64,000 bases of DNA from positions 78,501 to 142,500 of the forward strand of contig JAWDGP010006457.1 of assembly GCA_033675545.1 (NCBI GenBank), read 5' to 3'. Shown here piece after piece: positions 1-12,100 of the stretch (positions are counted from its first letter, which is position 1; each line of letters starts with the position of its first letter). The DNA is from Elysia crispata. Lineage: Eukaryota > Mollusca > Gastropoda > Plakobranchidae. A program made the position numbers and the translations under genes. Under the pieces are notes generated by a model. The model saw nothing but the letters and a program-made list of their open reading frames with translations. It was not told the DNA's origin and made no database searches.

Positions 1-126
1 TGAGCAAGAGCAAAAGCATTCCCCATTAATTCATTATTACCTATAGCTTTGAAAAGTAAGAATTAGAGAAAGCTATACTGACCATGAACAAGGATTCAGA
101 GAAAAGAAAAGAAAAATTTTACATAC

Positions 127-229
127 CTCGTTCAGAGTTGGCTTGTTTAGTCTGAGAGCGTGTTGCCCTTCCTGTTGGAAAATGATGAGGTTTAGCTCGC
201 AGAAACTCCTTTGGCTTCTCTGAATTTTC
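127..229 (-). CDS. HURP-like exon 4
   Basis: A T-rich acceptor (TTTTTTTTTCAG) and a GTATGT donor bound 103 bp that read in phase 0 as ENSEKPKEFLRAKPHHF followed by GRATRSQTKQANSER. It leaves phase 1, so at least one more exon must lie to the left of the window. Confidence 0.55.
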
Positions 230-3200
230 CTGAAAAAAAAAAGAAGAAAAGAACTCAATGTAACCAAAATAAAAAAACATGTGATCCAGGAAAAATTTTA
301 AAAAGGAACAACTCTCTTCCTTAGAGGCCTTTTGCTGGGAGCATTAGATGCATGCTGCAGTTATTGGAACTTTTATGTGAAATGTTTCCATGTATTTGGT
401 TCAATTTCTGGAGCCCAATTGTAAACTACTGCATTGTGGTTTGTAACTCTCACAATCTTACCCCTCATTGACATAAACTAAAAGAGCAGTCTGCAAGGTC
501 TACTTTCACAAAAAATGACAAAAGGTAGCCTACCAAACATATCACACACACACACACTTACTTGCTTTTTTGCTGCAGCAGCTGCAGTCATTCTTAAGTG
601 CAGGTCCCCTTTAACAAGTCTTGAACTAGGTTTGCTCTGACGTGTTGAGGAATGCAAATCTAGAGAACTTTTAGCACCCCGAGTTAAGACTTTCTTTACA
701 CCAACAGGTTTTCCAATAGGTTCTTCAGTCTTCAGTGCTTGCCTAGCGATCTTAGTAGTTTGAGCCTTGGTAGGCACTTTTTTAATATCAGCCTGGCTGA
801 GTTTTTTTGATGTCTGTCTTGTAGAACTTGTGGATGCAGGGTTCTTTCTCCCCTCATGTGACAACTCAATATGATTTCCAGTTAGTTGAACAGGTTTATC
901 CTTGTGACTTTCCACAAAATTAAAATTGATTTCTGATTTTGACTGTTTCTGTATAGGAAGAGTAAAACATTATTGTTTAACATTTCTAGAAATAAATCAT
1001 TAAAATCTGCATTGAAGATAATTTCTACATAATTATGAAGTCTAAATTTTTATAGGGGGACATGTAGATTATGCAAATGACCAGTATCAAATGTTAAATG
1101 GTAACATGATGATTTTTATTTAAAAAAAAAGAAACAGGTTTTCATAATAATGTTTGTGAGTACCAATTATTTTGTGCTAGAAATAATATACCCATTTAAT
1201 TTTTCGAGTAAAAAAGTATCTTGCTCATTTCAGAACTTGAGATTAGCTGTGAAGTTGTTCACTTTGATTTAAAAGATGGGCAAGTATCCAGATTAGAATT
1301 TTTTATAATTTCTTAATTTTAACAAAAGTTTATAAGGCTTAAATTATTAAATTAACAATACTATTATACAGACATTTGAAATCATGGAGAGCAGGTGATA
1401 TATGAGTGCTGGGAAATTGACAAAATGTCACTTATGGCCAACCACTCAAGCTGGCCAAGCATATGGCCCAGCTCTATATTGCAATGGTTGAGGACAGCTC
1501 AGAATGATCACTGCACCTATAGAAGGCAATTTGAACTCACTATAGATATCTTTGCAAAGATCAATCATGGCAAAACACAAATCAAAAAAGAAAGTTAACA
1601 ATGTTAATGAGTGGTCTGCGTCAGGCAAGCCAGTCTCTTCTGGAAGGCATTGTCATGTGACATAGATGACACATAATTGTCATCAAGCTTCTGCACGCAA
1701 AATAAAAATAAAAACAACTATAGCACCATGGAATGTTAGAACAGTGCTACAAAGGGAAAGTTAGATAACATCAAACAAGAAATGAAGATGAATGTTAATA
1801 TTCTAGGCATCAGCAAAGTCAAACGTTAAGGTGCAGGAAAGATATCAGGAACGTTCGACATATTCTACTCAGGAGGTGCAAAACATGCAAGAGGAGTGGC
1901 TATTATACTGGACCAAGATATGGAAAAAAAGAAGTCAAAGGATGTTGGACACTCACTTTTAAAGACTGCAGGAAAACCTTAGATAAATTTGTTGAATGGT
2001 GTCATACGAACAACCTTGTTATAGGAAACAAATAGTTTCAGCATACAAGAAGGAAATGGACATGGAAAAGCCCATGTGATGGAAGCAGAAACCAGATCGA
2101 TTACATCCTGATCAGTAAAAAATTTAGAAATGTGCTTCTCTCAGCAAAGATCTACCCTAGGGCAGACTGGTATAGTGATCATGTTCCTGTGGCTGCTGAA
2201 TTCAAAGTGAAATATTTATAAGACAAAACAAAACAAAAAAACAAAAAAACTAAAAACACCAAACTTGACCTGACGTTATTAAAATCCAACTACACCCTTC
2301 GAAAAAGTAATGTGTGGCTATTCCAAACAAATTTGAAGTCTGAGGAAGTGGGAAAAAAAATGGGCAAAGTTCAAAGTAGCGATCACAGAAGCAGCAGTGG
2401 AACAAATACCAAGAGTCTAAAGGAAAACAAAATAAAAGTGAATGACTGAAGGCATTTTGGACCTCATGGGAAAAAGGAGGCAAATAAAAAATAATAGACA
2501 AAAATACGAAAATTTGCATAAGGAAATCAGAAAAAAATGTGATGAAGCCAAAGAGAAGTGGAAACAAATGCAGAAACATCAAACTATACTGCAGAAGTAC
2601 TGAGCACACAATGTACAAAAGCATTGAAAGAATCTCTGGAAAGAAAACATGCTCATCCACAGGATGTCCCAAACTTAAAAACAGTGACATCATTTGGGAA
2701 AAATACAAAATTCTACACAGATGGGCAGAGTACATAAGTGAACTTTTCAAAGACCACAGAATTGATATCATTGCAATTAATGAAGTGCAATACTGTTGGT
2801 CCACCTATCATGAAAGATGAGATCGCGGCAGCAATAAAGAAAAATGAAATTAGGTTACAATGTAACAGGCCCACACAGAACTTTTAGAAGCACATGTAGA
2901 ATATAGTATTGATGAGTTCATAAAATTACTCAACGAAATCCAAGACATAGGTCAGATTCCACCAGACATCTCCAAATCTATATTTATAGCACTGCCAAAG
3001 AAACCAGAGACAATAGAGTGTGAATTGCATAGAACGATCAGTCTCATTAGCCAAATCGCTTCAATACTCATCATGAGTCAGAAACAAAATCAAACCAGGA
3101 ATAGTAGAGGAACAGCGTGCCTTTGTGGAGAAAAAGGAAAAGGTGCAAGAAATGCTATGTACACTCTTTGAACTATAACTGAACGAGCTATGGAAGTACA

Positions 3201-5488
3201 AGAAGAGGTATATCTGTGCTTCATTGAATACACCAAGGCATTTCATAGAGTACAACATGATGAGTTAAACAACTAGCACAGTTGAATATGAAAAAGATCT
3301 ATGTACAAATGATCAAAAACATACCGGGAACAGACAGCAGCAATATGAGTTGATGAGAAAATCAGCTTATTTCAAATAATAAAGCATGGTGTCAGACAAG
3401 CTTTCCCTAGATCATTTTTCTCTTTTCAAATGATTGTGCGATACCCAAGACATAAAATTAAGTAGGAGATATGATGATGACACTATCAATCGTAGAAAAA
3501 AAAAAGATTTGCTACAATTATTAGACATCGTTGAAGAAGAAAGCAGAAAGAGAGGGTTAGAACTGAATAGCAAAAAGACAAAAGTAATGGTCCTCAGTCG
3601 AAAGAATGAGTGTCCACAGATCAACATCTTAACGCAAATAAACTAGAGCAAAGGGATCAATTCAAATTATTGGGTACTTTATTATCAAGTGATGGATGCA
3701 TCAGCACTGAAACTGATTTAAGAATAGCGCAAGTAAAAAAGAATTTTCAGGGAATGGAATCAATACTAACAAATAACCACATCTCCAATCAAACAAGAAG
3801 AGAAGCCCTGGAGTGCTAATATTGAACACATTCTGGTGTATGGATGTGAGTCCTGGACAATTTCAAAACTGTTACAAAAGAAAGTGGAGGCATTAGAAAT
3901 GTGGTTACTAGGGAGAATGTTAGAATCTCATAGACTGCAAAGAAATCAAATGAAACTGTTACAAGAAGCTGACCCAACAAGATCATTCATCAATAGAGTA
4001 TATATGTAAAAGCCAAGCAACCTTTTTTGGCCATGTGATGAGAGGAGAGAAACTAGAACATCTTGTGACAACTGGAATGATCTAAGTGAAACGCTGCAGG
4101 GGAAAACAGCATGAAAAAGTGTTAGATGGATAGATGGATTAACAACGTGGCTAAAAGTAAAAGTAGGACAAGTGACAGATGCTCTGTAAGTGTCGAGGGA
4201 TAGAGACACGTGGAAGATCATGATTGTCTACACATAAGAGCATGGCATCTGATTGATTGATATTCAAAATCTGGACAAGCAAACTATCAATCTTTCTTTT
4301 TGTTGGTCACTTTTATGGGCAACCTCTGCCATCACCTTTGAATTCTTGGAAGGTCCACGATACAGATGGAAATCTGATTTATGCTCCACTGTTTTCACAA
4401 CAAAAGCAGGAGGCTGCTTTTTCTTCTGTTCCAATAATTTTTGCTTTTCCTCTCTCCATTTCTGCAGCCGTTCCTTGAGGGAAAGAGCACGAGAATCTGG
4501 AAGCAATGCAAAATAATATTATTTTTGAATAATTACGTGAATGAGTCAATGATCCATGTAACAGTTTAAGGTTCTTGACTTCTCACATAAACCAGCACAA
4601 GAAAGTCTATATAATCTAAAATTTGCATATATTGAAAAATATTCACATCCTAATAAGCAGATACCCACTATCACAAATGACAGGACACATAAAATGGTAA
4701 ATATTTTTGCACATCTTTTATGCCTCCAATGAAATTTTTTTTCTGTAAAGGGACAAAAACATGAAATTCAAATCTTGTGGGTGGTTTCAAATGGTTGTGA
4801 ACAATGGTGGGAGAGCATAAAAGATGCTGTGAAATTTGTTGCTAAAGAAAATTAAACTCAGTTATATAATATCAGTAAAGATGAATGATTTGTTCAAATA
4901 TGAGTGCATGAAAAGGGTATGCAAGTTGAGAATTTTTTCTTCACTGAAAATGAAATAAATGAATACAAGTTTCAAGATTACAGTGGAAATCTTAAAAACC
5001 TAAGACTGATTATTCGAATTTCTCATGATAAACCGAATTTTGCAAAATAATAGTTTTTTTTCTCTCTTTCGCTTTGTCAGAATCAGACTTGTATTTCAAA
5101 GTATTTCTGATTTGATTCTCTTAATTCTAAGTTGATACCACCTAATAAGGCATCACAAAAGTGCTACATGCATCTCTCAAGCAGCAAGCAATGCCAATCA
5201 CTGCCCAAGAAAGGCTGATCAGTGCGCTAACAAATCAAGAAGGGAGCAGATGCATTAACAATTAAGTGCCAGTAGAAAATCTGTACTGATACTGATAGCA
5301 ACGTGGGACAGGGGAAGGGGAAGGTTGCTCATTGCAGGCACAGTACACACTCACTCAATGATTCTTCGACTCTGTTATACCCAATTTTAGTAATTCAAAT
5401 ATTTTAATTCGAAGATTTAATCCATTCCCATACAATTCGATTTATCAGGTTTCCACTGTACATGAATTACCTCCTAACAAAAAAGAAA

Positions 5489-5519
<31 letters not shown>

Positions 5520-8105
5520 TAATATAATTTTGGTTTCACTAGTCTGCACTAAAAATTAATAAAAATAAAAATAAAAATTTAAATGTTGTGGATCAACGAA
5601 CAAGCTGACAGTATTGCCAAAGAAGGAAGTGCTATGAATCAAACTGAAGAAGACATGTCTCTTGAAGAAGCCAAAACACTAGTAAAGGTAGCAATCCACT
5701 AATGTGACCAAAGATGGCTGGAAAAACGTCCAAGTTTCTCTAAAGATGATGCCTTCCATAATCTGAGTGGAGAGGAGCAAACCTTAGTATTCCGTTTTCG
5801 TACAGGTCACAACAGGCTAAACAAGCACATGTACACAAAGTTCAGAATTGGTACAGCTCCCAACTGTGTGTGTAGAAATGTTGCTTAAACTGAACACAAA
5901 CTACAGGAATGCCCAACTCACTCAGAATTAAGACAAAAGACCTGGCCCTAAACCACAACCCTACATGAGAAATTCTATGGCACTGAATAAAACCTGTTAC
6001 TGATGGAGTTTGTCAGAGGCAACAGTCAACAGACTGTCAATGTCTTGGGAACACCGAAGAAGAAGGAATGTTGTGGATCTATTTTATCATATTTGACTAA
6101 AACAGTTCTGTCCTCATTTAAGGTATTGCTTCTGCATTGTAAATCATGTTTTTATTCATACCTCAAAGGCATCAAGCTGTTTAACTTTTCTTTATGACTA
6201 CACCTCACTAAATTTACCTAATTCTCTCTGGACAGCAATCGCAGTTGCTTACCTTCATACTCCGAAAGTCAGAGATCCATTCTTCCATAGTAAAAATATG
6301 CCCTAACCATATCATTTAAATATCAAATAAGTAAGGGACAGAGTTTTATGAAAGGGCATGCAGGCCCAAAGGCTACCCAAAACACTGCTTAATCTGAGAG
6401 ATGGACAAAAACAGCTAGAGAGGGGTTTTATGTGCCCATGGCTTTCAGAGCGGTATCAAAATATAGGTAAAATGCAAGGCAATCATAAAAAAAACTGGTA
6501 ATTACTGTATGATCATGGGTAGTCAGGAAGGCACAGCCAACATGTGCTTGTGAACTAAGTTACAAAGATAGAAGCTATTTGTATTCAGTATTGTAATAAA
6601 ACTTTTTAAAAGCTTTTAGGCCTACTTATTGTAAAGGTTTGAAACATAGGCGATTATTATAAATATTATACACGGAGTAAGATGTGTGAGCCATTCACAA
6701 ACTAATGAAATGAGTTTTTAAATGCAAAATAATCACTCATAATAAATGTGCAGCTATGAATTCCTAGGCAGTGCATCTATACTAGATCTAGTATAGGCAC
6801 TTTTTTATTTTACTTTTAAAATTACCGTATTCGTTCCAATAGTAGCGCCGGGCGCGTGAAAATGAAGAGAGGGGGGGTGCGCGTCTAAAGGAATGTTTTG
6901 GATGACTTTCTTCAAAGACAAAGTGCCGCCGTTTCCGCCCTCCCCCCCCCCCCTCTGGTTAGTTTTAGAGTGCCATGGTTGGGTGAAGAAAGCGATGCGT
7001 CATTCGAGTCCGATGACTACGTGGACTGCAATAGTCCAGGACATTAACCTCGGACGCCTTAGTACTGACTTTGACATCCCCAATTTGAGATGACAATTGC
7101 AGTATCATAGTCATTCATTGTTTACATGTGTTGTTGTTATAAATCATCAGATCTATCGCTTAATAAATGTTTTGAGTTTGAGTTTAATAAGAATCTTTTG
7201 TTCTCAAAAGTGGTGTTTTTTAAGTGCTGCTTGGATGGGAAAGGGCGTTTATTAGAGATGGCGCTACTAATGGAGGGAATACGGTACATTTAATGATTTG
7301 TAACCCTGCTACATATAGATCTAGATCTAGATAGGCTCTAAGCAAACATTTCGCTTCTACAGTTATCCAGGATGAAACCAATAAAATTGATAATTCTCAA
7401 TCTGTTTTTCTGCATTTTTAAAAGTTTTAGTTTTACTTCTGACCAAAATTTTGCTTAGAAAAAAAAATGTAAGAGAATAGGCCTATAAATCTTCTCCTAA
7501 GTTCTGACTGACGAAAGAAAACTTAATGCTTAGAAGCTAGAAGCTATTGACTGGGTCAATTCATTTAGATCTAGATCTAAATCTAGAATCTAGTATTTTA
7601 ATGCCTACTTCATCTGTACCTCAAAATCAAAATTACTTACAATGCAACAGCCTTTGTGCAATCTAGATCTAGTTCTAGTTCAAGCCTGGAACTAATCTAG
7701 ATCTAGATCTGGGAAAAATATTCATCTAGGTCTGAAGGTCTGGGCCGCTTACAGTTGTTCATTCAAATCTATGAATGTATGATTTTAAAGTTTTAAATAA
7801 TTAAACTCACTTAGTACGGCAGCTCTCCTTGGTCCAGAGCCAGTTATCTTTGAATTTGAATTTGATTGAATGCTTTGAAGTTGAATTTGGTCTTCATCTT
7901 TTAGATCCTGGTCATCTGTGTTGATGGATTCCGAAAGTGTTGACATTCCTGTTAGACCTCTTCTTTGATTCATTTTTTCGTCCTTTCGTTGCTTGCGTTC
8001 CATTCTAACAGATTTTCGTCTACTAGCAATGGAGGATTGCCCCTCTCTGTCTCTTCTACTCTTATACATTGTCTGGAGAGAATTTTCACCAGCTTTTGAA
8101 GGCAT
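127..8105 (-). CDS. HURP/DLGAP5-like protein, partial gene (first four coding exons)
   Basis: Coding parts are 7811-8105, 4285-4496, 562-948 and 127-229 (minus strand); the gene continues past the left edge. The joins keep frame (phases 1, 0, 0, 1) and give about 332 N-terminal residues. Exon 1 begins MPSKAGENSL and has a basic Arg/Lys/Ser-rich stretch ending near RRGLTGMSTL. Exon 2 has SLKERLQKWREEKQKLLEQ followed by PPAFVVKTVEHKSDF. In vertebrate HURP a basic N-terminus is likewise followed by a charged helix (KYKEEKQ type) and a short GIFKVGRYRPD-type motif. Exons 3 and 4 are basic and low in complexity, with SRLVKGDLHLRMT and GRATRSQTKQA resembling the TRS-rich segments of HURP. Known HURP is a spindle protein that binds and stabilises kinetochore microtubules. 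The GKAP domain that would settle the family lies outside the window, so the assignment rests on layout and short motifs. The exon 2 donor (GTTTGC) is weak. Confidence 0.55.
562..948 (-). CDS. HURP-like exon 3
   Basis: The acceptor is CTTCCTATACAG and the donor GTAAGT is consensus. Phase is 0 at both ends with 129 open codons. The product is Lys/Ser/Thr-rich with no fold signal (NPASTSSTRQTSKKLSQ, VKKVLTRGAKSSLDL) and ends MTAAAAAKKQ. The composition fits the disordered microtubule-binding half of HURP. Confidence 0.6.
1690..4262 (+). mobile_element. degenerate non-LTR retrotransposon (endonuclease plus reverse transcriptase)
   Basis: Plus-strand frames, broken by many stops and frameshifts, read as one LINE. 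An APE-type endonuclease start is seen near 1730 (APWNVRT) and its end at about 2095-2200 (NQIDYILIS, then SDH). RT fragments follow: ISKSIFIALPKKPE at about 2970-3010, GKGARNAMYTL near 3135-3165, VYLCFIEYTKAF near 3210-3245, a catalytic-box remnant RRYDDDTI near 3464-3490 where YADD is expected, and LNSKKTKVMVLSRKNECPQ at about 3560-3620. A C-terminal tail (HISNQTRREALE, FGHVMR, WKIM) reaches 4221. It ends in a short TGAT tail (about 4249-4262), as RTE/CR1-type elements often do. Similar DNA upstream from about 1390 may be its 5' UTR. It sits antisense in a HURP-like intron and is not active. The clade is not assigned. Confidence 0.8.
4285..4496 (-). CDS. HURP-like exon 2 (charged helix and FVVKTVEHKSDF motif)
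   Basis: The acceptor is TTGCATTGCTTCCAG; the first two bases complete an Asn codon with exon 1. The exon is open for 70 codons and then meets GTTTGC at 4284, the only nearby GT that leaves phase 0 as exon 3 requires. This donor is poor and sits 22 bases from the TGAT tail of a LINE, so the 3' boundary is the least certain in this gene. Confidence 0.55.
4979..5460. mobile_element. TIR element, copy A (TA-flanked, Tc1/mariner/pogo-type MITE)
   Basis: The element starts TACAGTGGAAATCTT and ends AGGTTTCCACTGTA, giving terminal inverted repeats flanked by the TA dinucleotide typical of the Tc1/mariner/pogo superfamily. It has no coding capacity. Sub-terminal motifs (TTCGAATTTCTCATGATAAA; TCTCAAGCAGCAAGCAATG) recur in reverse orientation in copy B at 29865-30320. 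It lies in the HURP-like intron between exons 1 and 2. Confidence 0.75.
5490..5520. repeat. (AT)n array
   Basis: About 13 AT units immediately after TIR element copy A and before the LINE RNase H fragment. Confidence 0.95.
5583..6065 (+). mobile_element. LINE fragment: RNase H end and C-terminal tail
   Basis: Plus-strand translation with a few stops reads NEQADSIAKEGSAMNQTEED, then QRWLEKRPSFSKDDAFHNLS, FRFRTGHNRLNKHMYTKF and CVCRNVA-TEHKLQECPTHS. This is the RNase H-like domain end followed by the RTGH...C..C...TEH...C tail common in Jockey/I-type LINEs. The rest of the element is missing, so it is a 5'-truncated relic. It is unrelated in sequence to the endonuclease/RT LINE upstream. Confidence 0.75.
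6823..7286. mobile_element. nonautonomous DNA transposon with imperfect 27-bp TIRs and TA target site
   Basis: The left end TACCGTATTC-GTTCCA-ATAGTAGCGCC matches the right end, read in reverse complement as TACCGTATTC-CCTCCA-TTAGTAGCGCC. The ends abut TA on both sides. The interior is more GC-rich than its surroundings and includes a G7 tract near 6872 and a C-rich tract near 6943. A short open stretch (MSVYS-like frames near 6990-7050) may be the remains of a transposase end; no transposase motif is recognisable. Confidence 0.7.
7317..7735. repeat. AGATCT/TCTAGA palindromic repeat cluster near HURP-like exon 1
   Basis: Short runs of the self-complementary hexanucleotide (AGATCT)n occur at about 7317-7333, 7567-7592, 7663-7678 and 7697-7713, with more at 6783-6795, 8149-8165 and 8329-8340. 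They surround exon 1 of the HURP-like gene. Confidence 0.8.
7811..8105 (-). CDS. HURP-like exon 1 (start codon exon)
   Basis: The ATG at 8105-8103 opens MPSKAGENSL; an upstream in-frame TTG is not a likely start. The exon ends before a good donor GTGAGT (7810-7805) in phase 1, giving 98 codons plus one base. The protein segment is basic at first and acidic near its end (NTDDQDLKDEDQ). The region just upstream holds a TTTAAA box about 35 bases before the ATG and AGATCT repeats. Confidence 0.6.
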
Positions 8106-8360
8106 TTTGAACGCTAATAACAATTGCGCCCGGATGTTCCCTTTAAAAGATAGATCTATCTATATCTAAAGATAAAAAAAGGATATAAAATTAAATGTAA
8201 GATCGACTAATCTGGTCTAATGAATTTAACTTTTTAACCCGATATCCAATCTAGTAGTAGTAGAATTCGAAAACAAATTCGGCGCCTGGGTGATAGTGAC
8301 GATGTTGATGTTTATGGTGAAGGCAACTAGATCTAGATTATACTAGGCCTAGTCTCGTAA
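8106..8360 (-). promoter_or_regulatory. putative HURP-like gene 5' region
   Basis: Upstream of the HURP-like ATG on the minus strand are a TTTAAA box (about 8139-8144), a GGGCGC motif (about 8125-8131), a second GGCGCC site at about 8281-8286, and AGATCT/TCTAGA repeats. No transcript start can be fixed from sequence alone. Confidence 0.3.
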
Positions 8361-8599
8361 ATAATTTGGCTTTCTCAAAGAAAAAAAATTATGCAGTGAA
8401 CACTGAAGGAAACTTTTGTTTGAGAAATATGTCAAAAGTTGGTTTTAAAAGGTTGTTTTAATGAAGTCAAATGATTTAATATCTGGTGGTGTCAACAGTA
8501 AAATAGTTGAAAAATTTGGTTTCATCGATACTATAACCGTAATATCGCCCTTCACAGACACCATTATTTTCCATTGGCCCACCTTGTCCAAGGGCAAAT

Positions 8600-8601
<2 letters not shown>

Positions 8602-8683
<82 letters not shown>
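8602..8683. repeat. (CT)n array
   Basis: About 41 perfect CT units, 0.5 kb upstream of the HURP-like gene. The long Leu/Ser or Arg/Glu reading frames across it are repeat artefacts. Confidence 0.98.
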
Positions 8684-8688
<5 letters not shown>

Positions 8689-9102
8689 AACCTAACAATC
8701 TATGAGCAACACATTGAAGGTTATAAAAAGACCATGTTTTGCTGAAGAAAAGTTCATGTAGAGCATCTTCCGTGATAACAAAGTGCCCCCCCACTCAACC
8801 AAGTGCAGTCATCTCTTGAAAGTCCGAGAGGAAAGATGCGAATGCGCACACTGCGCTCGCTTTTGGGCGATAATCAGTGGGTCAGAATTTATTTTTAGCT
8901 TTCCCTAAGCTTCAACTCCGCGCCTGTCGCACATATTCTAGGTTTTTTTTTTTTCACTCTACATAATATGATCGAGTCTCTCTTAAAGTGATTGAGAGAG
9001 CGAGACAGACAGAATGATAGATAGCGAGAAGAAAGCGAAGCGAGCAAAGCAATGGAGAGAGAGAGCAAAAGAGATGGCAGGAAGAGATGGGCTGAAAACA
9101 GG

Positions 9103-9139
<37 letters not shown>

Positions 9140-12100
9140 AGGGGGGCAGCTCCTATTGGCGTGGCCAAAGTCCTATTTTTCTATTGTTAGCTATTCAGAA
9201 TCTTTGATGTAAAGTTATTTATGTTCTGTTGTTGAGGGAATCACTAAAGATAATATTGTCGTCCTTTATATTGCAATAAAAATAGTCTACCTGCAATGCC
9301 ATCTGGTTAAGAATAACCCAGGTATCGGTGATAAAATCTAGGGGGAAAAGTGATATTTCCAGTGTGCGCTGGCGGAAAAATTGGCGCCATTTTCTGTTGC
9401 CATCAAAGTTTTTGAGGGAAAATTTGTAAAATATAAAAATTATAAATTTTATGCTATGTGTTTATTATTAATCTTACGTGCTTTTTTGGGGTTGATGCCA
9501 TGACGCATTCGAGGCTAGCGTTTCAGCTGTATTGCCCAGACTTTAGGATGCGCATATCATTCTTGATTTAACATGAATTCTTTACATAAAAAGTTGTTTC
9601 ATATTGTGCACAAAGACAAAACAACAAGATTCCTTGATTAATGATCAAGCCTTAAGTAGATAAAGAGGGTGAACATTTCTCCGAACAAATATGTTTTTTC
9701 CCCCCTGCCAAACAAAACACTTCCGAGTTATTCTCGTCAAAACAATCATTCACATTCACAGCATCATTTATCCAGAAGTTTTTCAATAATCAGAATCAAA
9801 CTCAATGATTCTCCGCCTGTAGAGTTACTCCTGTATATTTTTAGACTTTTACTCCCATGCTGAAAAGAATGAGCACGTAACAATATTATCTCAAGGGCTT
9901 GAAATAAAAATATTTTACTTAAAAATTACAATTTTCGTTTTGAATTTATTAAGAATATGTGACCAGTCTATCGGAAATCAAAATTAGACGAACACATAAC
10001 ATTGCTTTGGGCTAAAAAAAAAAAATCAACTTCAAATGATAATAAATTTGTTTTTAATTCAGCCTATTTTTAAGCTCAGTGTTGAACATTAAAAATAAAT
10101 GCTCTGACCTGTGAGTAGCTCCCAGATCAGAACAGAAGCGGCCACGACCTGTGAAGGTGGGCTTCAGTAGAAAAATGAAATTGCGTGAAAAACAAAGCAT
10201 CCTACTTTGTTATTTTTTTTTCACTGGACAAAGCTTTATCACATCTTACAGATTGCACATTACATTGTACCTTTAGTGAATCAGATCAGCACCTCACTGG
10301 AGAGATAAAGCAGGTGGAGACTGTGTGAAGAAAAGTGATCAGTTTTGATTTACTTTTTTGTTTAATAAGATCTCTAATCCATTTATAACGGAAAGAATGT
10401 CCTCTTGGCGACATATATGAGAACAATTTAACTGTCTCATTGTTCTGTACATGTTAAAGCTGTACATTGAGTGGCTCTGGAGGATACAAATATTTTTATT
10501 GTTCTGAAGTTTTCTATTTTTTCAACATAGATATCTTCTCCACATGTTCATTTGAACGAGGAATAATGCTTGTTTTATATATAATACAGCATTTTGTTTG
10601 CCAACTCAGTTTGTTGTTCCAATGGAAAGTGTTGTACAGCGGATTGTTGTTTTGTTTGTCACTGATGCCAATTGAGTCTTTTAGCTCTAGTTTAGCAATG
10701 GCTTTATTCAGGTAATCTACATAGTTTACAGGTAGAAGGAATAACAGTTACTAAATTGTAGGTGAATTGCTTTCGTTAAGCAGATATACTTTCAGTTCCG
10801 TGTGTGTCCAACGGAAGCTATGGTTGGCATCTAGCCTACAACCAACTGAAAATACTTCAAACATGAAATTAGTGAATTTAAAAGTCACATTGTAATAATT
10901 TGTTAAGCTTTTAATGAAAATTAACATTGTTCAGGCGACTTGATTCAGAACGAAACTCATCAGAAATCTCTTCATAAGCGCATAAGAAGCATATATATTA
11001 ACAGTAAGGTATCGGGTGTTTCATTCTAGCTAACCGCTGTAAATTAAATACACTTCAACGCGAATTTTTTTTTAAGGGGTTATGTATTTGCCTTTAGTTG
11101 GTCTAGAAGTCCTGATTGAGACAATCGTATTACAAGGACCTCCTCGCCAAGGCCTAAAGTTCTGTTAATGTAGGCCAACTACATACACAAGTTTGAGCTC
11201 AAAACATTGCAAACTTTATACGAAAGCAATTGTTAAAGACTGAATTTCTTCAAATTAAACACAATAATGATAGAATTGGTCTGTTTAAAATAAATATTTT
11301 ATAGTTTAGTTAATTCATAACAAAGTCATTACTTAGACAATACTCTGCCGCAACAGATCTATCTGGGTGTGTGCGTGTGTGTCTTCAGAAACTTTGCAAT
11401 TTTTGTTTATTTAGATGAGCATTAAATAGAGTGAGTACTCTAAATATTTAACGTCTGAACTGGGTAATGTCGACGGATGTACATTAGGTAAGTATTCTGT
11501 TTGAACACATAGCCAAAAGTATATGCAGTGCTCTAAATAGTTTATTTTCAGAGGAGCAGATTGAATTGCTTTAAATATAGCTGCCACGGTCATAACCTTG
11601 CAGTTGCTGTTGTTGTCGAAATCATCCTCAAGTTATCATGCTGTCACCCGTATAGTCTGCCACCACCAGTGGAAGAAGCATTTAGTGATTCATTTTAGAA
11701 CCCGTATGGTATTGACCCTGACAGTCTGGTTTACTGGATGAAGCGCATGTCTACATGCTGAACCCTTTTTGAAATCTTTTCAGTAAGATATCAAATTGTA
11801 TATAGGATACACAATGGTGCATGTAATATTACCTATTACCTTACGTTTTTTTTTCTCTTTGTTGAAGACAAAATAGTAATATCAACCACCCTGACATTGT
11901 AACGCAAGCCGATACTGGGATGATTCATGTCTTAATCATAGTTTCTGAATCCTTTTATTACCGGGACCAAACAGAGTGTTCCTCATGTTTAATATTTTAC
12001 ACCCTATATAATCCAATTCAGCTTAGTCGGTTTCTGACTTTGAAGTCTTTATTTTCCCTTTCCGAGATTATTTGTAAAAAGTTGAAGGAGACGCATGAAA

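Noticed and set aside
2250-2804. Minus-strand 184-codon frame rich in Phe, Leu and Ser
   Set aside because: Antisense of the A-rich LINE coding strand; no domain, and the LINE motifs are on the other strand.
8103-8123. Earlier TTG start for the HURP-like protein
   Set aside because: TTG is an unlikely start in animals and an in-frame ATG follows six codons later.
8564-8794. Leu/Ser and Arg/Glu repeat reading frames over CT/GA arrays (here and at 12.7, 13.9, 19.2, 21.8, 24.8, 47.9, 48.4, 52.8 and 58.1 kb)
   Set aside because: They are six-frame artefacts of dinucleotide repeats, present on both strands, with no flanking domains or splice support.
9376-9396. E2F-like TTGGCGCCA as a cell-cycle promoter element for the HURP-like gene
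   Set aside because: It lies 1.3 kb upstream of the start codon and a single short palindrome is not evidence of regulation.
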